From assembly GCA_025267735.1 (NCBI GenBank), contig CM046303.1, positions 28,682,380-28,746,379 of the forward strand: a stretch of 64,000 bases of DNA, written 5' to 3'. The notes beneath the pieces are model-generated. The model did no database searches. It was not told where the DNA came from and saw only the letters and a list, made by a program, of their open reading frames with translations. Shown here in pieces: positions 58,501 through 64,000 of the stretch. The stretch comes from Mactra quadrangularis (lineage: Eukaryota; Mollusca; Bivalvia; Venerida; Mactridae). The stretch's first letter is position 1; the number at the start of each line of letters is the position of its first letter. Both the position numbers and the translations under genes were made by a program.

Positions 58501-61500
58501 TATTTGTACCGGTTAGATGCCAACCAAATTTCGTCTATTTATAGCGGCTAGATGCCGACCGATTTTCGTCTATTTGTTAAGCTTGGATCCCAACCGAAAA
58601 TCGGAAGGCATCTAACCGCTAAAAAACGACAAAAATCGGTTGGCATTCGCACTGAACAAATAGACGAAAATCGGTTGGCATCTTACCGCTAAAAAACGAC
58701 GAAAATCGGTTAGCATTCAGACTGAAGAAATAGACAAAAATCGGTTGGCATTTAGACGGAACAAATAGACGAAAATCGGTTGGCATCTAGCAGCTACAGA
58801 AATACAAGAATCGGTTGGGATCCTAGCTAAACAAAACGACGATAAACGGTTGGCATTTAGACGAGACAAATAGACGAAAATCGGTTGGCATCTAACCGCT
58901 AAAAAACGACAAAAATCGGTTGGCATTCACACTGAACAAATAGACGTAAATCGGTTGGCATCTTACCGCTTAAAAACTACGAAAATCGGTTGGCATTCAG
59001 ACTGAACAAATACACGAAAATCGGTTGGCATCTTGACTTCAAAAATCTACCAAATTCGGTAAGCATTAACACTGATCTAATAGACACAATTTGTTAGGAT
59101 CTTGACTTCTTTAATCTACCAAAATCGGTTGGCATTTAGACCGAACAAATAGACGAAAAAATGTTGGCATTCAGACTGAACAAATAGACGAAAATCGGTT
59201 GGCATTTAGACGGAACAAGTAGACGAAAATCGGTTGGCATCTTACCGCTAAAAACGACGAAAATCGGTTGGCATCTAGCAGATACAAAGCGATGAAAATC
59301 GGTTGGCATCTTGACTTCAAAAATCTACCAAATTCGGTTAGCATTAACACTGATCAAATAGACACAATTGGTTAGGATCTTGACTTCTTTTATCTACCAA
59401 AATCGGTTGGCATTTAGATCTAACTAATAGACGAAAATCGGTTGGCATTCAGACTGAACAAATAGACAAAAAACGGTTGGCATCTACCCGCTACATTCGT
59501 TTGGCATTTATACCCCTACAAAACGACGAAAATTGTTTGGCATTTAGACTGAACAAATAGACGAAAATCGGTTGGAATGCAAACTAAACAAAACGATCGA
59601 AATCGGTTTGCACTCAGACTCCACAAAACGACCAAAAACGCTTGGCATTTAGACACTCGTTATCAACCAAAATCGGTTGGCATTTAGGTTCTGCAAATGA
59701 AAGCATCTAGACTAAACAAATAGACAAAACGGTTGGCATCTAGAATTCACAAAACGACCAAAAGCAGTTGGGATGCAAGCTTAACAAAACAACCAAAACC
59801 GGATGGGATCCAAAGCTAAACAAAACGACGAAAATCTGTGGCCATTTAGACTGAACAAATAAACGAATATCGGTTGGATCTAGCCGTAGCAAATCGACCA
59901 AAATCGGCTGGGATGCAAGCTAAACAAAACGACCAAAATCGGTTTGCATTTAGACACTAGCAATAAACCAAAATTGATCTGCATCTAGACTTTACAAATA
60001 GACATAAATAGGTTGGCTTCTAGCCGCTTCAAATCGACCAAAATCGGTTGGCATGCAAGCTTAACTAAACGACCAAAATTGGTTGGCATTCCGAATCAAC
60101 AAAACGACTAAAATCGGTCGGCATTTAGACACAAGTATTCAACCAAAATTGATTTGTACCTAGACTCTACAAATAGACGAAAATCGGTTGGCATTTAGAC
60201 TGAACAAATGGACCAAAATCGGTTGGGATCTAAGCTAAACAAAACGACCAAAATTGGTTTCGATCTAAACACTAGTAATTGCCCAAAATCGGTCGGCATT
60301 AATACTATACAAATCTTTCACACTCGGCATTAGTGGCTCTACAAATCGACGAAAATTGGTTGGCATCCAGATTGCGCAAATTTCTTGGAATCGGTGAATG
60401 TCCTTATTCTCCTTATTCTCGAAATATCAAAAAATTCGGTTATCAAGTACACATGTATTTTCTACAATTGGAACGGTTAGCATCCACACTCAACAAATTA
60501 TTCTTTTATCGGTTCACATCCAGAATCTACAACAATCAACCAAAATCGGTTGGCATCTTGATTCTACTTTGCATCCAGAATCTACAAATGGACCAAAATA
60601 AGTTGGAAACCATCTCATCAATACTTAAAAATCCGTTGGCATCCAAGTTATACAAAACGTCATTTCGTTGGTTCATTTTTACTCAAGTTAAGGAAATGAA
60701 TAAAATTATGCACAAGTTAATGTCAAAGGCATTGTAATTATACTCATATCGGTGAAGAAACAAAACTATTTTATTTATAAAATATGTATAATTCAAAAAT
60801 CTTAAAAACTACAAAATTGCATGTTGTTATAGTCTAGCGAAGTTCCAATTAATGCTTAGTGTCCCTTATACATTAAAATCTGGTCATATTTTCATAGCAT
60901 GAAATTAATTATGTAAGTGAACGAGTGTTTTCTAAATGAAATCTTGTTAGACTTGCAGGCCCGTAGGAACCGGGGAGGTTAGGGGGCTTAGGCCTGTCAC
61001 ACTCAATTGATTGACACATTCGTGCTTTTTCAACAAAGTCAAAATTGCACGCTATATATATATATATAAATAACTAAAACTGCCTAGTCAGTCTTAAGCC
61101 TGAGAAAAAAGCGAGAGTTTTTATAGGACAAGACTAGATGTATATGAAAATTAAGTTCTGTTTTCTTCTCCTTGAAAAAACCCCTAAATCTGAAAATGCT
61201 TCCTACATGTACATGCCTGTCATGTTATACAAAAGACAAATGTGACTGCAGTGCCATATCACCTTACTACCATCTAAATTACACTACAAATGTACTATAA
61301 GGCAATCCTTTTAAACAGGAAGGCGGGGCTATGGGCGGTTCTATTATTGGACTACTTTCATCAAAAATCGGTTGGCATGAAATCGACGAAAATCGGTTGA
61401 GAAACATTGAATCCCAATTAGAACTAAACGTGGGTTACACGCTACTAAACAAGCGTTTAATGCTATCTACTAGATATGACATCTGAGGGCCACTATCATA

Positions 61501-61918
61501 TCAGCGGGCACTATTATATAAATAACACATGGCAGTGAGGGTGACAGTACAGATTATCAACCCGAGGAAAATAATATCAACCGAGGCGCTTTTATTTTCA
61601 TAACATCGTTACTTTTTTCTGCCTTACCGCAGCTTAATCGTAAACTAAAATGTATGTCGTGATTTAAAAAGTACAATGATGTTCTAGCATAAAAGTCGAA
61701 GCAAAGGGCGAAAGGATTACTGTGAATGATTTTCCCTAAATCCGAGTCTGGACATTCGTACCCTTACCGATTCGTACTCGGCTACCAATCAGAAAATAAC
61801 CTTGAATCAAGACCGTGCAATGTAAAATTGTTCTATATAATTTACTGAAAGCATGCTAGTTGGAACTTATTATTATATGTATTATTCTATTTACATTTCA
61901 GACTGTGATGGAGGATGA
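34496..61918 (+). CDS. Secreted Ly6 / Cvsi-like / EGF modular protein (whole spliced gene)
   Basis: Ten short coding exons join in phase to about 263 residues with 37 cysteines. Order: signal peptide (about 1-18, MTMQLLVALLFIVFSVNG); a Ly6/uPAR-type three-finger domain (about 23-107) with CxxC start, ECY, GC and the diagnostic CC-x5-CN end; a six-cysteine module (about 118-145, C-x5-C-x4-C-x7-C-x4-C-x-C) like the bivalve Cvsi serine protease inhibitors; two short EGF-like modules beginning YDAC; one canonical EGF (C-x4-C-x4-C-x10-C-x-C-x8-C, with GYIGPTC); tail DCDGG. No transmembrane or GPI signal is seen, so it is probably secreted. Exons 6-9 are all class 1-1, the pattern expected of shuffled modules. 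The function is unknown; an extracellular binding or inhibitory role is inference. Exon 7's donor is the weakest join. An extra exon in the long last intron is not excluded. Confidence 0.8.
34542..35910. other. Gene 2 intron 1, mostly unrecognised
   Basis: Minus-strand open frames at 35155-35367 and 35399-35596 include AYVGKTTYALSTK, faintly like a GIY-YIG or retroelement remnant; too weak to call. Confidence 0.4.
35911..36069 (+). repeat. 22-bp minisatellite, about seven units
   Basis: Unit AAACGCTCAATATGATTATG plus TA, with GATC/GCTC and GATT/GTTT variants, about 100 bases before exon 2 of gene 2. Confidence 0.9.
36167..36261 (+). CDS. Gene 2 exon 2, first part of Ly6 domain
   Basis: Acceptor TTTTTTACAG; phase 1 in, phase 0 out (GAG|GTAAGC). 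Encodes ILQCRSCNRATDLSDC and VTCDATIE: the CxxC start and two further cysteines of the three-finger fold. Confidence 0.85.
36703..37114. mobile_element. Foldback MITE with perfect 6-bp target duplication
   Basis: Perfect 38-bp inverted ends starting TATGGTGGCATATTTCTGCC and continuing to CCACATAAC; each end also contains its own hairpin (TGGTGGCA/TGCCACCA). Flanked both sides by CTAAAC (36697-36702 and 37115-37120). The interior is built from AACTAGTTACGTAACTAGTT-type palindromes. Confidence 0.9.
37185..37644. mobile_element. Repeat with AACCAGGTTTTC / GAAAACCTGGTT ends
   Basis: The left end AAACCAGGTTTTCAACGACC is matched by GTTGAAAACCTGGTT at the right. An internal segment (GTGACCTTGACCTT...GGGTAGCAATCCCAAGCTGC) is present twice. 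Confidence 0.65.
38100..38171 (+). CDS. Gene 2 exon 3, middle of Ly6 domain
   Basis: Twenty-four codons, phase 0 at both ends (AATAG|GAATGT ... GAT|GTAAGT). Encodes ECYMDELITEQLTVV then YNAGCRAKD, with the ECY and GC cysteines typical of molluscan Ly6-like proteins. Confidence 0.85.
38325..38840 (+). pseudogene. LINE reverse transcriptase 3' fragment
   Basis: Encodes FLFLLYINNLPSKV and RLFADDSFHYR, the latter carrying the FADD variant of the catalytic YxDD box, then SPSKCEVLHITRK. After stops and shifts come YLGVTIS and a C-terminal SFDAFRQGLAEM. A dead non-LTR fragment in gene 2 intron 3. Confidence 0.85.
38900..39060. repeat. Repeat related to 230-370 and 3590-3640
   Basis: Shares ACAACTCAACC, AACGTTCC and GTTGGGACAACTCAA-type phrases (partly inverted) with the start of the window. 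Confidence 0.5.
39750..42909. mobile_element. Element with TCCCAGCAAAC ends and GACGTC-rich arrays
   Basis: Left end TCCCAGCAAACAAATGACGT, right end GTAACGTGTTTGCTGGGA. Flanked by GCA on both sides, a possible 3-bp duplication. The left end carries about six units of roughly 85 bp rich in GACGTCGTATTAACGTC (to about 40400); the right end has a shorter GACGT-rich part (42770-42900). The interior holds LINE debris, no intact transposase. Confidence 0.7.
40821..41520. pseudogene. Rearranged LINE RNase H fragments
   Basis: Plus strand 40824-40970 gives VHGNEKVDNIAKESLNLQP and SKWQTMWINAV. Minus strand 41450-41079 repeats SKWQTMWNNAV and continues NKLHDIKPVFGSS, CLPCDEHLNVKHVHLDC. Plus strand from about 41460 repeats WNNAICNKLHDIKP. 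So the same LINE 3' part occurs in both orientations. SINE-like GTTTGTTTGGGTTTCACGGC sits at one break. Confidence 0.75.
43042..44182. repeat. 110-bp GACGTCGA satellite array with TGTTTGCTGGGA end
   Basis: About ten units of 110-113 bp, each with GACGTTGTAGCGACGTCGAT, GTGACGTTGGGACGACATCG and GTGACGGAAATCCAA. Ends with ACGTGTTTGCTGGGA, the same terminal motif as the element to its left, so it is probably a second or broken copy. Open frames on both strands here are artefacts of the repeat. Confidence 0.85.
44330..44385 (+). CDS. Gene 2 exon 4, Ly6 domain
   Basis: Found by requiring phase 0 in and phase 2 out. ATTTAAG|GTATGT ... TCAAG|GTAAGA encodes VCSRAGNFGKRNDLIACS. The last Cys plus the next exon completes C-x-x-CC. 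It sits between the GACGTC-rich element (ends 44182) and a SINE (starts 44429). Confidence 0.78.
44429..44704 (+). mobile_element. tRNA-derived SINE, sense copy
   Basis: CCCGGCTAGCTCAGTTGGTA head, body shared with the other SINEs, end GGCGTTAAACCAAAAA. Starts 43 bases past the donor of gene 2 exon 4. The B box is degraded (TTTTGATTTCCC). Confidence 0.8.
44706..45120 (+). repeat. Second copy of the 33550-33816 repeat, interrupted
   Basis: Matches until about 44935 (CACACAATCACCACAAGTCA), then a 150-bp insertion, then the match resumes at GATGATGTAACATCTCTACT. Confidence 0.75.
45643..48251. repeat. Eleven dispersed copies of GTTAACGTATCTTAC in both orientations
   Basis: Copies (sense +) at 46004, 46170, 46352, 47867, 47882, 48046 and 48237; inverted copies at 45643, 47363, 47532 and 47552. 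The sequence between them is otherwise unlike. AT-rich, no coding, within gene 2 intron 4. Confidence 0.85.
48760..48812 (+). CDS. Gene 2 exon 5, end of Ly6 domain
   Basis: Phase 2 in, phase 1 out (GACA|GTAAGT). Encodes CCSLSNDCNKRLCGIPD; CC-x5-CN is the hallmark C-terminus of the Ly6/uPAR fold. Confidence 0.84.
48813..49856. other. Gene 2 intron 5, nothing recognised
   Basis: No repeat partner or coding sequence noticed. Confidence 0.5.
49857..49970 (+). CDS. Gene 2 exon 6, Cvsi-like six-cysteine module
   Basis: Phase 1 at both ends (TTTTACAG ... TGCG|GTGAGT). Cysteine spacing 5-4-7-4-1 in ESCHLNTDCKLTSC and LKCSNHFCVC. This resembles the Crassostrea Cvsi protease-inhibitor family from memory; the functional assignment is tentative. 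Confidence 0.8.
49993..50252. mobile_element. GTGCGTAAA MITE, copy 3
   Basis: Ends TATTGTGCGTAAAGTTTAAC and CAAACTTTTCGCACAATA; body shares TTCACATTTGCATCTAATTA and TATTCAATGTAATGAATATT with copies 1 and 2. Begins 22 bases after the exon 6 donor. Confidence 0.75.
50610..50953 (+). repeat. Dispersed repeat of about 340 bp, copy 3
   Basis: Uninterrupted match to the two copies in ATAD5 intron 15; ends about 33 bases before exon 7 of gene 2. Confidence 0.75.
50987..51106 (+). CDS. Gene 2 exon 7, short EGF-like module A
   Basis: Phase 1 in. Encodes AYDACAAQPCPQDYYC and RLCYCSTTACQ, with cysteine spacing 4-5-8-1-4. The donor chosen (CAGA|GTTTTA) is the GT that restores phase with exon 8; a phase-0 GT at 51098 (AAA|GTTTCG) is possible with a slightly different acceptor. 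The end coordinate is uncertain. Confidence 0.68.
51107..53323. other. Gene 2 intron 7, mostly unrecognised
   Basis: A less AT-rich, CpG-containing block at 52620-52950 (CCCGATCGGGC palindrome, GCGACGTCGCCG) stands out; open frames on both strands there show no family. Confidence 0.4.
53324..53412. repeat. Strong foldback in gene 2 intron 7
   Basis: GTGTATATGGGTCCTTCTA (53343-53361) pairs with 53375-53393 over 18 of 19 positions around a 13-base loop. An outer pair TAATAAAGATT/AATCTTTATAA extends the fold. Ends about 95 bases before exon 8. Confidence 0.7.
53507..53614 (+). CDS. Gene 2 exon 8, short EGF-like module B
   Basis: Phase 1 at both ends (TTTAAG|AG ... CAGA|GTAAAT). Encodes YDACKATPCRHDYNC and RRCICATSTCHQ, spacing 4-5-10-1-4. 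It is clearly a paralogue of exon 7. Confidence 0.8.
53637..54620. repeat. Repeat remnants after gene 2 exon 8
   Basis: 53637-53810 pairs with 27352-27600. 53820-54620 contains G/C tracts (GGGGGTACGGGGGCC, CCCCCCCCCCTAGAAAATG) and GGATTCGCCCCTG, like decayed ends of the GGCGGATCC family. Confidence 0.45.
54681..54791 (+). CDS. Gene 2 exon 9, canonical EGF module
   Basis: Phase 1 at both ends (GTTTCAG ... AAAG|GTAAAA). Encodes HACDYNPCHHGTC and YYTCTCNHGYIGPTCK, a textbook EGF pattern with the Gly-Tyr-x-Gly turn. No calcium-binding DxxE start is seen. Confidence 0.88.
54815..55440 (+). repeat. Minisatellite of about 120 bp in gene 2 intron 9
   Basis: Repeated phrases: TATCACATGACTGTAAA, TGGTGCACCCTGTCTAATAA, TGCCACCACTTGGACTACTT and AATCTCGCCATTTTGGACTA. 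About five imperfect units. Confidence 0.8.
55441..56181. other. Gene 2 intron 9, nothing recognised
   Basis: AT-rich; a 62-codon minus-strand open frame is not supported. Confidence 0.5.
56182..56484 (-). mobile_element. tRNA-derived SINE, minus strand
   Basis: On the minus strand: CCACCCGGCTAGCTCAGTTG, TAGGTTCGATTCCCGAC (intact B box) and the shared body. It supplies the 3' end of an antisense open frame. Confidence 0.8.
56435..56953 (-). CDS. Antisense 172-codon open frame of unknown product
   Basis: Minus-strand frame beginning MPTQQHGSGLRGETTTTRST, with a hydrophobic/aromatic middle (LIMFYIWLSELCLYW) and KFFENWKFKKNTYRVYSNNF. A plausible acceptor (TTGTTCATGTAG|GA) lies just before the ATG. 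The last 17 or so codons run into the SINE head (HPASSVGN). The composition looks more protein-like than neighbouring open frames, but I recognise no family. It may be an exon of an antisense gene or a fossil. Confidence 0.3.
   Translation of the reverse strand: MPTQQHGSGLRGETTTTRSTIKQVRSTNGPGASITQSHIGHGQVINPSSQSAPLNNRPLGQDTELTNYLIMFYIWLSELCLYWDYFVCKDASAVIYSDIQKFFENWKFKKNTYRVYSNNFILIQGFYVTQFESYVNKLINVEFRIFLDDFLSHLPTSHPASSVGNTQNDEGL
57241..61440. repeat. Giant inverted array on CCAACCGATTTTCGTC with inverted ends
   Basis: 57880-58590 has about 17 units of GATGCCAACCGATTTTCGTC-type sequence; 58590-60620 has over 40 units in the opposite orientation (GACGAAAATCGGTTGGCATC). Units are about 40 bp with variable spacers. 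The outer ends (57250-57320 and 61355-61420) are inverted copies of GATTCAATGTTTCTCAACCG. No coding product. Confidence 0.85.
60740..61340. other. Stretch inside the array element, nothing recognised
   Basis: AT-rich, with a TA microsatellite at about 61052-61066 and no array units. Confidence 0.5.
61902..61918 (+). CDS. Gene 2 exon 10, last five residues and stop
   Basis: Strong acceptor (CTATTTACATTTCAG); phase 1 in; gives DCDGG then TGA at 61916-61918. It leaves one unpaired cysteine, which could link chains. Confidence 0.65.
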
Positions 61919-62612
61919 AGAAATTGAAATTCAACTTCAAGAATATCATGTATTCGTATGTTGGAAAAACTTGACAAAAAACCATTGAATCATGATTATA
62001 TCAACATATGTTGCTATTGTTTCCTGGTGGTACCTTGAGATAATTATTGTTTATTCCTGGCAAGCTGTTATATATGAAATAAATTTGTGGTACAGACATG
62101 TATGATGCACCAAGTATGTTGATGTACATTAATGTCTAAATATTTACCATTGATAGCATCCTACTTAAGCCATTATTAAAATAACATATAAATCTTTTAA
62201 TTGTTTCATCATTGTTGTGGTGTTTCAAGCTCAAAACATTCAAAATATTGTTGTTATTGGTATTCTGTATTAAATTATCACTTTGATAAAGAATCTTGAA
62301 GACTTTGTTCAGATTAGTATGCTGTTTTTATAAACCAATGCATACAAAAAGCCCTAAGTATCTACTTTTTTCTTTAATTCTATGCTTAAAGATGTTAGTA
62401 TCCTTTTTCTGAAGCATTAAAACTACTCTTGTTGTATTTTCAGGTGATGCAAAGATGTAGCAAGTTTCAACAATATATGTGGCTGCTGCAAGCATATAGT
62501 ACAAGAAACATTTTACCATTTGAACCATTATATTTGTTGTAATGTACATGTAGTTTTTATGCTGCAGATTTTATTTGCAATAAAAAATAAATCATTTATA
62601 ACATTGTTACTT
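61919..62612 (+). other. Gene 2 3' untranslated region
   Basis: AT-rich non-coding stretch after the stop. AATAAA at 62078-62083 and, more likely, the overlapping signals at 62579-62591 would end the transcript. Confidence 0.55.
62579..62591 (+). terminator. Polyadenylation signals of gene 2
   Basis: Two AATAAA hexamers overlap within 13 bases. A T-rich stretch follows within 40 bases. Confidence 0.5.
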
Positions 62613-64000
62613 TCACTCTCTATTATAAGTTTAAGGTTTTATTTCTGTGTGAACTCCACCCACAAGACAATTAAGTATGCAAAACTCCTCATATGAATGA
62701 GGTTTCAACTGGAAAAATGCATTGGGAAGGAATTTCAATATCATGTAGAAGAGATATTAGATATAGCATAAACAAGGGTAACATGTTATATTAAAGTGTA
62801 AACCAAGGAGTATTAAAACCTAAAAAGTGGTAGATTCAGATTGTTTCATGTAGTACCCAGACACTGTTTCATGTAGTACCAAGACACCAACATTATCATT
62901 AAAGCAGAAATCCAACAATAGATGATTGAATGCAAGAAACATTGTTTCTTTTATCACAAATCCTTCAATTGGTTGTTGGGAAACATTCTCGTCTAGTAAG
63001 ATTTTTCAATACAAGCTCGAGTATTTTGATAACCTCGGGGTGCGAGAATGTTGGAAAAAGTAATGTTAGGTTTATTGCTACCTTAAAAAAATGTATATTA
63101 AGGAAAGAAGTTTCTGTAATACAACTTACGTTTCCTTAAAATTCAAGATTTTCCTATATATTTATGGGGAAAATAAACCTTATATCCAGTTTTTGTAGTG
63201 CACCATTAATATACAGCCAACTGTATTGAAACAAGCACAGCACAAATTCCCAGTCAGTGAGCACTCATGTACTAATGTATCATTGAAACGCAAAAAGGGA
63301 AGTACGCTATATTTCTGTATGATGAAGTTTTTATCAGTCATGTATTACATTTAACACGTATTTCGCTTCCTAAGAAATATTCAATGCTTGGTTGAAAATT
63401 TTATAACGCCATGTTTCCGTTAAATACATGTAATCCACTAGATCTAAAAATATGTTGTTTTGTTCAGTCTCAGTCGCCTGATATCACAGTATTTTAAAAT
63501 GCTTTGAAACTTAAATATTTTAATAAACATTCGTTCACAGTAAAGGCCGTACAGCTTTCTAAAGGGTGATAATTTATACTGTTAACATTTTAATCACACG
63601 CCTGTCACATAATTAATATTGAATTGAATTTTGAATATATACCTGAAAATCTCGCTTTCTGTGACGTCATACGAGGTTGTATTCGTCACAAGAAGGTCAT
63701 TTAATCAAGTCGATACTTGAGTGATCGGCGGACGTGATACAACAAGTAGATCAATGTGCGACCAATTCATTTTTCAACTGAAACTTGGGAACTTCATTAT
63801 GTGTTACATGTAAGGACTAATGCCCTCGCCAAATGTGTACAAAAGGTCAATATCTGCGTCTTCTACGTCTTCTAAATATGTTCTAGGACAAAACATGCTA
63901 AAAAATCTCAAGTTTTTATTCAACAAGAATAGCGGGACAATCATTTCTAATTAATCGAGGCGAGTTAAGAATGGTTACAGGCTGTCTTAAATTACGCCAG
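62613..64000. other. Downstream intergenic, nothing recognised
   Basis: Short direct repeat GTTTCATGTAGTACC twice near 62844-62880. 63660-63700 and 63890-63940 resemble 39065-39200 (ATACGAGG.TGTATTCGTCA, GCGGGACAATCAT). No coding support. Confidence 0.45.

Noticed and set aside
58228..58926. Open frames in the CCAACCGATTTTCG array
   Set aside because: Short and made only of array units; both strands are open.

Overview
The window looks like nuclear DNA of a bivalve mollusc. It is AT-rich, has short exons in long introns, and is full of repeats of the kind seen in bivalve genomes: tRNA-derived SINEs with a head in which RNA polymerase III boxes can be read, hAT-like MITEs, an element starting TACCCCCGCTTCGAAGAAGAG, and a pieced LINE. 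Nothing is prokaryotic. The bivalve assignment is inference from gene content and repeat style.

Two genes could be rebuilt exon by exon with matching splice phases, both on the + strand. Gene 1 (coding 4877-29678, 18 coding exons, about 2101 residues) is ATAD5/ELG1, the large subunit of the RFC-like complex that unloads PCNA. It has a long lysine- and acid-rich N-terminal tail carrying PIP-box-like motifs and an AT-hook, then a AAA+ core with Walker A, a DEVD Walker B split across an exon junction, sensor regions and the conserved C-terminus. A 3'UTR of about 1.9 kb contains a hAT-like MITE.

Gene 2 (coding 34496-61918, 10 small coding exons over 27 kb, about 263 residues) has no long open frame. 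Its exons join in phase to give a signal peptide, a Ly6/uPAR-type three-finger domain, a six-cysteine module resembling the bivalve Cvsi protease inhibitors, two tandem short EGF-like modules and one canonical EGF module. I do not recognise a named gene with this domain order. It is my best candidate for an undescribed secreted protein.

Introns and flanks hold most of the remaining structure. In ATAD5 introns: five sense-oriented copies of the TACCCCCGC element, three antisense SINEs, paired MITEs, a 30-bp minisatellite, a miRNA-like hairpin, and two introns sharing about 240 bp up to their splice acceptors. In gene 2: a 412-bp foldback element with a perfect 6-bp target duplication, LINE debris, a GACGTC-rich composite element with TCCCAGCAAACA termini, a 2.6-kb stretch with eleven dispersed copies of GTTAACGTATCTTAC, a minisatellite of about 120 bp, and a giant inverted array built on CCAACCGATTTTCGTC. 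The outer regions (1-3050, 31.6-34.5 kb, 62.6-64 kb) show no supported genes.
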